This document shows positions 1-6,454 of a stretch of 16,416 nt of DNA, piece after piece (positions within the stretch are counted from its first letter, which is position 1; every line of letters begins with the position of its first letter). Location: positions 1 through 16,416 of the forward strand of contig JBBINX010000051.1 in the NCBI GenBank assembly GCA_037443685.1. Direction: 5' to 3'. A model generated the notes under the pieces. That model did not search any database, was not told the origin of the DNA, and saw only the letters and a list, made by a program, of their open reading frames with translations. A program made the translations under genes and the position numbers. The DNA comes from JAHJRJ01 sp037443685 (GTDB lineage: Bacteria > Bacteroidota > Ignavibacteria > UBA10030 > BY39).

Positions 1-362
1 TAAGATCGGAACTCAGGGACAGGTTCGGCGAATATCCGCCTGAAGTGGAAAATTTATTACAAATTATTGGATTAAGAATTATCGCTGCTCGATACAGGAT
101 TCAGAGTGTGGAATTAAGGGGGGCACAATTATCGATTACACTGCCGGATAAAGATGACTTGGATTTTTATGGAAATGAAGACGGGACTGATTCAAATTTA
201 AATAAATTAGTTAAAAAATTTCAAAATCATCCGGAATATAATCCTCGATTGAAGGAATCTAAAGGTCAGCTTAAGCTGACGTTATTGATACGAAATATTT
301 CATCCGATTTCGATCGAATTATTCAAAGCATCAATTGTATTACGCTCTTTTTTGAGTTCTAA
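1..362 (+). CDS. mfd: Transcription-repair coupling factor Mfd, C-terminal end (5' part lies outside the window)
   Basis: Mfd is the ATP-driven DNA translocase that removes stalled RNA polymerase at lesions and recruits UvrA. Only the extreme C-terminus is present: the frame is open from base 3 to a TAA at 360-362, about 119 residues. It opens with the TRCF-domain signature (ELRDRFGEYPPEVENLL), followed by the helix and strand pattern typical of the Mfd C-terminal domain: a short basic segment, 'LTLPDKDDLDFY', and a closing amphipathic segment. A GTG at 45 is in frame but is an internal valine, because the family signature continues upstream of it to the window edge. The helicase motifs are off the left edge. 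The gene is convergent with argS. Family assignment is by recognition of the motif and its end-of-protein position. Confidence 0.88.
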   Translation, partial: RSELRDRFGEYPPEVENLLQIIGLRIIAARYRIQSVELRGAQLSITLPDKDDLDFYGNEDGTDSNLNKLVKKFQNHPEYNPRLKESKGQLKLTLLIRNISSDFDRIIQSINCITLFFEF

Positions 363-837
363 TATATTTGCAAAAATCTGGATACTATTTGAGATGTGAC
401 TTAAACCAAATTTACTCCACCCACAAAATAATAATCTCATCGTTAGGAAATTTAAAACCCAAAATGAATAATTTCCAATTTCATCATGCAACTCGTGTTT
501 GAACTTATCGAAGATTATGTAATTCTCACATCGTAAATTATTCCGAGTAAGCAAACGCGATTGTTGTACACCCAGTTGTATGTAATTATTTTTGTGTTAC
601 CACCTCGCCCGTGAACTATCTTAAGTATGTGAAATATAAGAAAATATTAGCACTATGAAAGCACTTCTTTATATTAACACTCAACCTCATCCGGTATTCA
701 AGGAGGATGAGCGATATCAATTGATAATACAATTTCAATTTTTTATCCAACACTCTCAGCCGAAGGCTGATCCCAGCCCGACAGATGGCTGGCGGGCGCT
801 TCTGGTGGACAATACTCGATTAAACCCTTCTTTTCGT
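363..837. other. Convergent intergenic region between mfd and argS
   Basis: This 475-bp stretch separates the 3' ends of two converging genes, so it should contain transcription ends rather than promoters for either. I see no credible gene. Two short open frames exist (300-554 on - and 655-867 on +), but neither has a usable ribosome-binding site at its start or a recognisable sequence, and both run into a neighbouring gene. The left part (363-650) is AT-rich and featureless. The right part holds a run of inverted repeats (686-797), listed separately. No classical GC-stem-plus-T-tract terminator was found for either strand. Confidence 0.6.
686..797. repeat. Cluster of four inverted repeats in the mfd/argS gap
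   Basis: Four inverted repeats lie within about 110 bp. CTCATCC (686-692) pairs with GGATGAG (705-711) across a 12-nt loop. TATCAATTGATA (715-726) is a perfect 12-bp palindrome. TCAGCC (756-761) pairs with GGCTGA (765-770) across a GAA loop. CCAGCC (773-778) pairs with GGCTGG (787-792) across 8 nt, with an alternative GCCCG/CGGGC pairing (776-780 with 793-797). GC content rises sharply from about 756 to 800 compared with the AT-rich flank. The position between convergent genes suits a bidirectional terminator or RNA-stabilising element, but no T-tract directly follows any GC-rich stem. A decayed REP-like intergenic repeat is equally possible. Confidence 0.5.
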
Positions 838-2469
838 TTACATCTTCTCCGGCGCTGTAATCCCTAAAATAACAAACCCGTTTTTCAAGACTATTTTTGT
901 ACCGAGGCATAGTGCTATACGGGCGGCGGTAAGTCGTTTATCTTCGGAAACAACACGGTGTTCGTGATAAAATTTATGATATAAGCCGGCTAAATTATGC
1001 AAATAGTCTGCAAGACGGTGCGGCTCGAACGTAAGGGCACAAGATTCGACGATATCCGGAAATTGTTCCAATTGTTTTATCAAATCAATTTCTTCGGTTT
1101 TATCTAACAAGTTTAAATTTGCCGGTGCTGTTACATCAACTCCTTCACTTTCAGCATAACGAATTATACTCGCTATGCGCGCATGAGCATACTGCAAATA
1201 GTAAACCGGGTTTTCGTCCGACTGGGTTTTAGCCAATCCCAAATCGAAATTCAAATGACTGTCCATACTTCTCATAATAAAAAAGTATCTAACGACATCC
1301 GCACCAACCTCATCAATCAGTTCATCGAGTGTGATAAAGTTTGCCTTGCGTGTGGACATTTTTACGATTTCGCCGTTCTGAACAATAGTAACAAACTGAT
1401 GAATTAAAACTTTAACTTTCTTCTCGTCTAAGCCAAGCGCTTTTAAACCGGCGAGAACATCGGGATAAGTAGCTACGTGGTCAGCGCCCAATAAATCTAT
1501 AACAAGCTCGTACCCTCGATTAAATTTATTTCTGTGGTAAGCAATATCGGGCAAACGGTAAGTTGGCTCGCCGGTACTTTTTACAATAACTTTGTCTTTC
1601 CCTCCGCCAAACACAGATGCTTTGAACCAGACTGCTCCATCCTTATCATATGCTAATCCTTTATTCCTGAATTCCTGTATAACTTCTTCGATACTCCCAT
1701 TATCATAGAGAGATTTCTCGTTGAAGAAAACATCAAACTCAATACCGAGTCGTTTTAAAGTCCGCTTGATATCGCCGAATATCTCGTCTTCGGCACATTG
1801 CTTAAAAATATCTTCTACACTTTTTTCTTTAAGCGAATCCTGATACTTGTCTACGAGATGCTGAGCGATTTCTTTTATATATTCCCCTTGATAATAATCG
1901 ATCGGAAAATCAACGGTTTCACTTATTAATTCAAGATATCGTAAGCGGACGGAATCGCCGAGAATACGCATCTGTCGGCCAGCGTTGTTGAAGTAATACT
2001 CGCGGGTAACGTCGTGATTTGTCCATTCGAGTAGCTTTGCAATTGTATCGCCTAAAACCGCACCTCGTCCGTGTCCGACTGTTAGTGGACCTGTTGGGTT
2101 GGCGCTTACGAATTCTACTTGAGTTTTTTTGCCTTCACCAATATTCACCCTTCCGTAATTCGATGGATTTTTAAGTACTACAGAAAGTCGTTCGATAAAA
2201 TATTTATTTGTGAATTTAAAATTAATAAAACCAGAACCAGCAATTTCAACTTTATCGATATAAATAGAGTCGAGGTGTAATTTACCTATAAGTTCTTGAG
2301 CAAATTGACGTTGGTTTTTGCCGAGTCGTCGTGCTGTGACCATTGCGATGTTTGTCGTGAGGTCACCATGCTCCGGCTGCCGGGGTTTATCTAACTTTAT
2401 TGTTTTATCTATATCATTCCCAAAGGTAGCTAATGCAATTTGTAATTTATTTCTTAGATACTCTCTCAA
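838..2469 (-). CDS. argS: Arginyl-tRNA synthetase (class I), complete
   Basis: Charges tRNA-Arg with arginine in the cytoplasm. The 543 residues show the N-terminal Add-1 domain (about 1-85, with 'QPEHGDLTTNIA'), the ArgRS form of the HIGH motif in 'SANPTGPLTVGHGRG' (122-136), the signature loop KMSTRK (370-375), and a C-terminal DALR anticodon-binding domain (about 425-543) that includes 'YLQYAHARIASI' and ends in the usual 'ITAPEKM'. Length is normal for the family. The start is TTG at 2469: a stop codon lies two codons upstream in frame, the N-terminus matches ArgRS, and AAGG lies 6 nt before it. The gene overlaps the 3' end of rsfS by 23 bp, which suggests translational coupling. It is the last gene of the leftward cluster. 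Confidence 0.97.
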   Translation of the reverse strand: MREYLRNKLQIALATFGNDIDKTIKLDKPRQPEHGDLTTNIAMVTARRLGKNQRQFAQELIGKLHLDSIYIDKVEIAGSGFINFKFTNKYFIERLSVVLKNPSNYGRVNIGEGKKTQVEFVSANPTGPLTVGHGRGAVLGDTIAKLLEWTNHDVTREYYFNNAGRQMRILGDSVRLRYLELISETVDFPIDYYQGEYIKEIAQHLVDKYQDSLKEKSVEDIFKQCAEDEIFGDIKRTLKRLGIEFDVFFNEKSLYDNGSIEEVIQEFRNKGLAYDKDGAVWFKASVFGGGKDKVIVKSTGEPTYRLPDIAYHRNKFNRGYELVIDLLGADHVATYPDVLAGLKALGLDEKKVKVLIHQFVTIVQNGEIVKMSTRKANFITLDELIDEVGADVVRYFFIMRSMDSHLNFDLGLAKTQSDENPVYYLQYAHARIASIIRYAESEGVDVTAPANLNLLDKTEEIDLIKQLEQFPDIVESCALTFEPHRLADYLHNLAGLYHKFYHEHRVVSEDKRLTAARIALCLGTKIVLKNGFVILGITAPEKM

Positions 2470-2860
2470 CTTTTACCTTGTCCAGTTTTACACATTTTTT
2501 TGTGGTTGATTTAGGCTTGTCTTCTAAAACTTCGATTTTTGCATCCCCCCATAATCTTTCCAAATTATAAAATTTTCTAATTTCTTTTTGAAAGATGTGA
2601 ACGACCACATCTACATAATCTAAAATTATCCATTGACGTTCAGAAAATCCTTCAGTTCGCCAAGCCCTTATATCATTCTTTTCAGTTCCGTTTAAAACTG
2701 CATCGGCAATGGCTTTAGCTTGCGTATCGGAATCTGCTGAGCATAGAACAAAATAATCTGTTATGTCGGTTATTTTTTTCAAATCCATTATCATCACGTC
2801 GTTGGCTTTTTTAGTGAAAGTTAATTGTGCAATTTTTTTTGCTAAAGTTTTTGGTGACAA
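2447..2860 (-). CDS. rsfS: Ribosome silencing factor RsfS (Iojap/YbeB family)
   Basis: RsfS binds ribosomal protein L14 (uL14) on the 50S subunit and blocks joining with 30S, lowering translation in starvation or stationary phase. The 137 residues carry the family hallmarks: 'DLKKITDITDYFVLCSADSDTQ' split around 26-47, 'WRTEGFSERQWIILDYVDVVVHIF' around 67-90, and 'FYNLERLWGDA' at 97-107. A lysine-rich tail (about 115-137) extends beyond the usual end and overlaps the start of argS. The start is TTG at 2860, four bases after a perfect AAGGAGG. The tail may be unstructured. Its place directly before argS puts two translation genes in one transcript. Confidence 0.95.
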   Translation of the reverse strand: MSPKTLAKKIAQLTFTKKANDVMIMDLKKITDITDYFVLCSADSDTQAKAIADAVLNGTEKNDIRAWRTEGFSERQWIILDYVDVVVHIFQKEIRKFYNLERLWGDAKIEVLEDKPKSTTKKCVKLDKVKVERVSKK

Positions 2861-2872
2861 TAATCCTCCTTA
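2861..2872 (-). promoter_or_regulatory. rsfS ribosome-binding site fused to the upstream stop codon
   Basis: On the - strand, AAGGAGG (2871-2865) is followed by ATTA and the TTG start at 2860. The first two A's of the Shine-Dalgarno sequence are the last two bases of the TAA stop (2872-2870) of the preceding gene. A ribosome ending the upstream gene therefore stops on the rsfS initiation site. This supports TTG 2860 as the start and suggests termination-reinitiation coupling. Confidence 0.8.
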
Positions 2873-3355
2873 TATCATAGGTTTAAGTTGATTATAATCT
2901 TTTCCGATTATTACTGATACGGCGACAAAATAATCGGGGTTGATTTGTTGAATTACATTTTTCTTGGAGACACCGAGAGATTTTGCTACTCCATCCGCGT
3001 TCGACAGATTCCCAATTCTGTCAATCACGAGAGTTTCTTGAATATCGAAACTTTTATAATTACGCACATCAACTACATCGAAGCCGTGTGACATAAGAAA
3101 CAATCGAAACTTGGAAGCTGTACCTTTTATTCCGCAACCGTTCAAGATTTCAATCTGAATAACTTGATGGGTTGTGTCGATTACGAGTGATGGAGGTTCT
3201 TTAGACTCGGTAGGTATTTGCCTTGATATGAATGCATATGAAAAATAAACTACAAATACTGCCAATATTACAATCAAAATGTTGAGCAACCAGGTAAATA
3301 TCGGCCTCGATTTTCTTGAATTAGAATTTTTTGTTGTTGTAGATTTCCTTTTTAT
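2870..3355 (-). CDS. Membrane-anchored LytR_C-domain protein; start codon uncertain (ATA proposed)
   Basis: Starting at 3355, the product has 161 residues: a basic N-terminus (2-17, rich in K, R, S, T), one transmembrane helix (about 19-43), a linker, and a LytR C-terminal-type domain (about 65-152). That domain begins with the typical 'IQIEILNGCGIKGTA' and continues with 'GFDVVDVRN' and 'ETLVIDR'. LytR_C domains occur at the C-terminus of LytR-CpsA-Psr cell-wall proteins and alone; their biochemical role is unclear. The topology predicts the domain lies outside the inner membrane. No ATG, GTG or TTG occurs between the upstream gene's stop and the membrane helix. A good AAGGAG (3367-3362) lies 6 nt before ATA 3355, so ATA is proposed. 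The first usual start codon is TTG 3289, inside the helix. A longer frame upstream exists but overlaps a secreted-protein gene by more than 160 bp. Confidence 0.75.
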   Translation of the reverse strand: MKRKSTTTKNSNSRKSRPIFTWLLNILIVILAVFVVYFSYAFISRQIPTESKEPPSLVIDTTHQVIQIEILNGCGIKGTASKFRLFLMSHGFDVVDVRNYKSFDIQETLVIDRIGNLSNADGVAKSLGVSKKNVIQQINPDYFVAVSVIIGKDYNQLKPMI

Positions 3356-3361
3356 ATCTAA

Positions 3362-3367
3362 CTCCTT
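3362..3367 (-). promoter_or_regulatory. Shine-Dalgarno AAGGAG before the ATA of the LytR_C gene
   Basis: AAGGAG on the - strand lies 8 nt past the stop codon (3377-3375) of the preceding gene and 6 nt before ATA (3355-3353), which opens the basic N-terminus of the LytR_C-domain protein. Its spacing to that ATA is ideal, and no standard start codon lies within range in the same frame. Confidence 0.55.
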
Positions 3368-3374
3368 ACTTCCC

Positions 3375-3875
3375 TTACTCGCCCAATAAATTTGTAGGTG
3401 CTGTGTACCAATGATACGGCATATAATAACCGTAGCTGCTGAATGGTAATTGCCTGTATTGCAATTGGAAATGAAAATTTTGCCACGGCTGGTAGTTAAT
3501 TTCTGCGCGACTAATAAAAAGTTTATTAAAGTTCGCATTGTTGTTCATGCCATATGAACCAAGCGGTGACCCCATCAAGCTAACATCCAATCGGAAGTTT
3601 AACGGGTCAGAAACCTGATAGAACATACTGTTCGTGTATGAAGCCAACGAAAGCCCCATCCCGCCACCAGCCATGTATTGCATCGAAAAGTTATGGCTCA
3701 TATGAAAATTTTCGGAATTGAACCAATTCAATAATCCGCCGAGATTCGGAGCAGTACGAATGAGCGATTGAGTTACGCTCGTCTGTTCGGGATGTTGCGA
3801 TTTGTATTGACTAAACGACTGTATTGTAACAACTAACGATAGAAGTAAAACGACGATAATATTTAGTGTTTTCAT
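3375..3875 (-). CDS. Small secreted beta-rich protein of unknown function
   Basis: I do not recognise this 166-residue family. The N-terminus is a classical Sec signal peptide: K2, a hydrophobic core at about 5-18, and probable signal peptidase I cleavage after residue 22 (S-F-S before Q). The mature part alternates polar and hydrophobic or aromatic residues in several strand-like stretches (about 57-70, 75-89, 92-101, 119-142) and is rich in M, N, F, Y and S, as in outer-membrane or periplasmic beta proteins. It has no cysteine, so it is not a lipoprotein. It ends in an aromatic and proline segment. The ATG at 3875 follows AAGGA by 5 nt and lies about 20 nt downstream of a predicted transcription start, so it is the first gene of the group leading to argS. 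Too short for a full porin; perhaps a small barrel or barrel partner. Confidence 0.72.
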   Translation of the reverse strand: MKTLNIIVVLLLSLVVTIQSFSQYKSQHPEQTSVTQSLIRTAPNLGGLLNWFNSENFHMSHNFSMQYMAGGGMGLSLASYTNSMFYQVSDPLNFRLDVSLMGSPLGSYGMNNNANFNKLFISRAEINYQPWQNFHFQLQYRQLPFSSYGYYMPYHWYTAPTNLLGE

Positions 3876-3901
3876 AGTTTTCCTTTCTTTGCATCACTAT
3901 A

Positions 3902-3930
3902 ATTATACATAAATTAGCTTTTATTGTCAA
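3902..3930 (-). promoter_or_regulatory. Perfect sigma-70-type promoter for the small secreted protein-LytR_C-rsfS-argS group
   Basis: On the - strand, TTGACA (3930-3925) and TATAAT (3907-3902) both match the housekeeping consensus at all positions and are separated by exactly 17 bp. The -35 element contains the TGA stop codon (3929-3927) of the upstream glmU-like gene. Transcription should start near 3895, leaving a leader of about 20 nt that carries AAGGA before the ATG at 3875. This is the clearest promoter in the window. Confidence 0.82.
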
Positions 3931-4685
3931 CCTTTAATTAGCTCAAAAATTTTGCGGGCTTCCTCTAACTGTTTCAAGTCGTTGATGCCCATTACTTCTA
4001 CCGTGTTTTGAGCTTTGATAGCAGAAACCGACCAATTGTTCTTCCAAAAATATTCAAAAACATCAGTCAAATAATATTCCCCTTGAGTATTGGTTGGTTT
4101 GATATGTTTCAACGCATCAAAGAGCTTCAGCTTATTAAACATATAAATTCCCGAATTAATTTCAATAACTTTTAACTCCTCATTATTCGCATCTTTTTGT
4201 TCTACTATTTTTACAACTTTTCCATCCGTGTTCCTTATTATTCGACCATAACCTGTAGGATTTGTCAATTCGGTTGTTAAAATAGTAGCCATCGCATTAT
4301 CGTTCCGGTGTAAAGATATCAGATTCTCGAGTGTTTTTAAAGTAAGAAGAGGAACATCGCCCGAAAGTACAAGTACATCACCATCGAAATCTTTTAGCTT
4401 TTCTGTTGTTTGCATTACCGCATGACCTGTACCTAATTGTTCAATTTGATCGACAAACTCCACATCTTTTTGTTCAGAAAAATAACTGACAATCGAATTT
4501 CTTTGCCATCCTACAATTAATAAAATTCGGGATGGCTTTAACTTCCGGCTCAAAATTACAACCTGATCTACCATCGGTTTACCGCCGATTTCGTACATCA
4601 CTTTTGCCATATTAGGATTTTTCATGCGAGTACCTTTACCCGCAGCCATGATAACAACAGCTAGATTCGTTTTGTGAATAGTCAT
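3927..4685 (-). CDS. glmU: GlmU-like N-acetylglucosamine-1-phosphate uridylyltransferase, single domain
   Basis: Predicted to make UDP-GlcNAc from GlcNAc-1-phosphate and UTP for peptidoglycan and surface glycans. The 252 residues align throughout with the N-terminal pyrophosphorylase half of GlmU: nucleotide loop 'MAAGKGTRM' (13-21), the following lysine K28, 'EQLGTGHA' (82-89), 'GDVP' with metal-binding D110, 'TGYGRI' (144-149), 'VEQKDA' (161-166), 'EINSGIY' (175-181), 'EYYLTD' (203-208) and the late metal-ligand asparagine in 'GIND' (N235). The catalytic set looks intact. The protein stops where E. coli GlmU enters its left-handed beta-helix, so the acetyltransferase domain is absent; GlcN-1-P acetylation must be done elsewhere or by another route. 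The ATG at 4685 has no clear Shine-Dalgarno sequence. A related sugar-1-phosphate nucleotidylyltransferase cannot be excluded. Confidence 0.85.
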   Translation of the reverse strand: MTIHKTNLAVVIMAAGKGTRMKNPNMAKVMYEIGGKPMVDQVVILSRKLKPSRILLIVGWQRNSIVSYFSEQKDVEFVDQIEQLGTGHAVMQTTEKLKDFDGDVLVLSGDVPLLTLKTLENLISLHRNDNAMATILTTELTNPTGYGRIIRNTDGKVVKIVEQKDANNEELKVIEINSGIYMFNKLKLFDALKHIKPTNTQGEYYLTDVFEYFWKNNWSVSAIKAQNTVEVMGINDLKQLEEARKIFELIKG

Positions 4686-4727
4686 TTGTTATTCGTCAAT
4701 CATTATTCAGTGTTCGACAACTAAGAA

Positions 4728-5588
4728 TTATTTTTTCTCTATATTACTCACTATGATATTATCAATAAGTCGTACCTTACCAAAACGAGCTGCAAGAGAA
4801 ACCAAGACAGGCGCAGAAGAAACCGACTCAACATCTTCAAGTGTAGATTCATCGGTGAAAGAAATATATTCTATCGTTATTTTGGGAATCGTTAATATAA
4901 GATCTGTCATTTTAGATTTGATAATTTTTGTAGAATATTCTCCTTCTCTGACCAGACTTTCTGCAAGTCTAAGAGATTTATAGAGTACGGCTGCTTCGTC
5001 TTTTTCACCGTTAGCGATATAGACATTTCTTGAACTCATCGCAAGTCCGTTTGATTCTCTCACAGTCGGTGCAACGATTATTTCAACATCGTAGTTTAAG
5101 TCTTTAACCATTTTCTTGATAACAGCCACCTGTTGAGCATCTTTTTGTCCAAAAACAGCGACGTGTGGTTTCGTTATATTAAAAAATTTTGCTACGACAG
5201 TCGTAACACCACGGAAATGTGTAGGTCTGAATTTTCCTTCGAGCAGTGAAGTAATTTTTTCTACATTCACATAAGTAAGATGATCGGCGGAATACATATC
5301 GTTTACAGTGGGTGTGAAAACCACATCACTGCCAGCTGATTTACTCATAGCGATATCCCTATCCAGATCGCGAGGATATGTTTCGAAATCTTCTTCAGGA
5401 GAAAATTGGGTTGGATTTACGAATACAGTTGTGATGATAAAATCAGCATGTTCTTTTGCTAAGCGGATCAAGGTTAAGTGACCTTTATGAAGATAGCCCA
5501 TCGTCGGAATTACTCCGATGCGACAACCGCTCGAGCGCATTTTCTCTGAATATTGCTGCATTTCAGAAATAGATGTAATAACTTGCAT
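4728..5588 (-). CDS. panC: Pantothenate synthetase (pantoate--beta-alanine ligase)
   Basis: Joins pantoate and beta-alanine with ATP through a pantoyl-adenylate intermediate, the last step of pantothenate (vitamin B5) synthesis before CoA. The 286 residues hold all PanC motifs: 'PTMGYLHKGH' (28-37, HIGH type), 'FVNPTQF' (56-62), 'DFETYPRDLDRD' (67-78), 'FGQKDAQQ' (146-153), and 'RESNGLAMSSRN' (177-188), the last containing the KMSKS-like loop. Length is normal. The ATG at 5588 is 14 bp after the accD stop with no evident Shine-Dalgarno sequence. Pairing with accD joins two steps feeding fatty-acid synthesis, since CoA supplies the phosphopantetheine of acyl carrier protein. Confidence 0.97.
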   Translation of the reverse strand: MQVITSISEMQQYSEKMRSSGCRIGVIPTMGYLHKGHLTLIRLAKEHADFIITTVFVNPTQFSPEEDFETYPRDLDRDIAMSKSAGSDVVFTPTVNDMYSADHLTYVNVEKITSLLEGKFRPTHFRGVTTVVAKFFNITKPHVAVFGQKDAQQVAVIKKMVKDLNYDVEIIVAPTVRESNGLAMSSRNVYIANGEKDEAAVLYKSLRLAESLVREGEYSTKIIKSKMTDLILTIPKITIEYISFTDESTLEDVESVSSAPVLVSLAARFGKVRLIDNIIVSNIEKK

Positions 5589-5602
5589 AAAATAAAATTA
5601 GC

Positions 5603-6454
5603 CTATTTTTTTCCAACAATCATCATTTTCAATAACTTTGTAATCGTCTCTTTTAAATCTTTACGATGAACTACGACATCTACGAAACCGTGTTCAAGCT
5701 GGAACTCGGAGCGTTGAAAACCGGAGGGCAAATCTTTTCCGATTGTTTGTCGAATTACCCGAGGACCTGCAAACCCAATTAAAGCGCCAGGTTCGGCAAT
5801 ATTTACATCGCCAAGCATAGCATAACTTGCAGTTACACCACCGGTTGTAGGATCAGTGATTACAGAAATAAAAGGAATCCCCGCATCGGCAAGCTGTGCG
5901 AGTCTTCCACTTGTTTTTGCAAGCTGCATAAGTGATAGTGCACCCTCCATCATACGCGCACCGCCGCTTGCAGATATAATTACTAATGGTATCCGATCTT
6001 TTCTTGCACGTTCAGTCAGACGGGCGACTTTCTCACCGACAACCGAACCCATGCTTCCACCTATAAAACTAAAATCCATACATCCAAACGCCGTTTCAAT
6101 TCCATTTATCTTTCCCACACCTGTTCTAATGGCGTCGTTCAAGCCGGTTTTAGCGATAACATCTTTAATCCTATTTTTATACGGTTTTGAATCGATAAAT
6201 TTCAGAGGATCTTTCGATTTCATTTTAGAATCCATTTCTTTGAAGGTTCCTTCATCCATCAGAAATGCGAGATATTCTTTACTGCCAATTCGGAAGTGGA
6301 AATTACATTTTGGACATGTGAATAATAGTTGTTCAAGCTGAGTGCGGTGTAATATCTCGCTGCAACTTTCACATTTAGTCCATAGACCGTCGGGAATTTC
6401 TTTCTTTATCGTTTCCGACGCTATACTATCTTTTGAACGTTTAAACCATGCCAT
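5603..6454 (-). CDS. accD: Acetyl-CoA carboxylase carboxyltransferase subunit beta
   Basis: AccD with AccA forms the carboxyltransferase that moves CO2 from carboxybiotin to acetyl-CoA, giving malonyl-CoA, the committed step of fatty-acid synthesis. The 283 residues begin with 'MAWFKR' and a zinc ribbon (C28, C31, C47, C50), followed by the crotonase-fold carboxyltransferase domain with 'GGSMGSVVGEK' (132-142), 'SGGARMMEG' (163-171), 'DPTTGGVTAS' (201-210) and 'GFAGPRVI' (227-234). Length is normal. ATG 6454 is preceded by AGGAG at 7 nt. The alpha subunit and the biotin carboxylase genes are not in this window. The 123-bp gap upstream, larger than others in the cluster, could hold a separate promoter. 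Confidence 0.97.
   Translation of the reverse strand: MAWFKRSKDSIASETIKKEIPDGLWTKCESCSEILHRTQLEQLLFTCPKCNFHFRIGSKEYLAFLMDEGTFKEMDSKMKSKDPLKFIDSKPYKNRIKDVIAKTGLNDAIRTGVGKINGIETAFGCMDFSFIGGSMGSVVGEKVARLTERARKDRIPLVIISASGGARMMEGALSLMQLAKTSGRLAQLADAGIPFISVITDPTTGGVTASYAMLGDVNIAEPGALIGFAGPRVIRQTIGKDLPSGFQRSEFQLEHGFVDVVVHRKDLKETITKLLKMMIVGKK

Noticed and set aside
45..362. A separate small gene starting at GTG 45
   Set aside because: The frame is open to the left edge and the Mfd C-terminal signature continues upstream of the GTG, so this is the end of mfd.
300..554. Open frame of 84 codons on the - strand overlapping the end of mfd
   Set aside because: It overlaps mfd coding sequence on the opposite strand, shows no motif, and has no Shine-Dalgarno sequence.
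655..867. Open frame of 70 codons on the + strand before the argS end
   Set aside because: It has no good ribosome-binding site, no recognisable sequence, overlaps the argS 3' end, and runs straight through the inverted-repeat cluster; composition looks non-coding.
3356..3538. Longer N-terminus for the LytR_C-domain protein, starting at 3538
   Set aside because: The extra 61 residues lie inside the secreted-protein gene in another frame and would put a long soluble segment before the basic residues and membrane helix; the Shine-Dalgarno position argues for a start near 3355.
5856..6341. Open frame of 161 codons on the + strand
   Set aside because: It is antisense to the conserved carboxyltransferase core of accD, whose frame explains the sequence completely.
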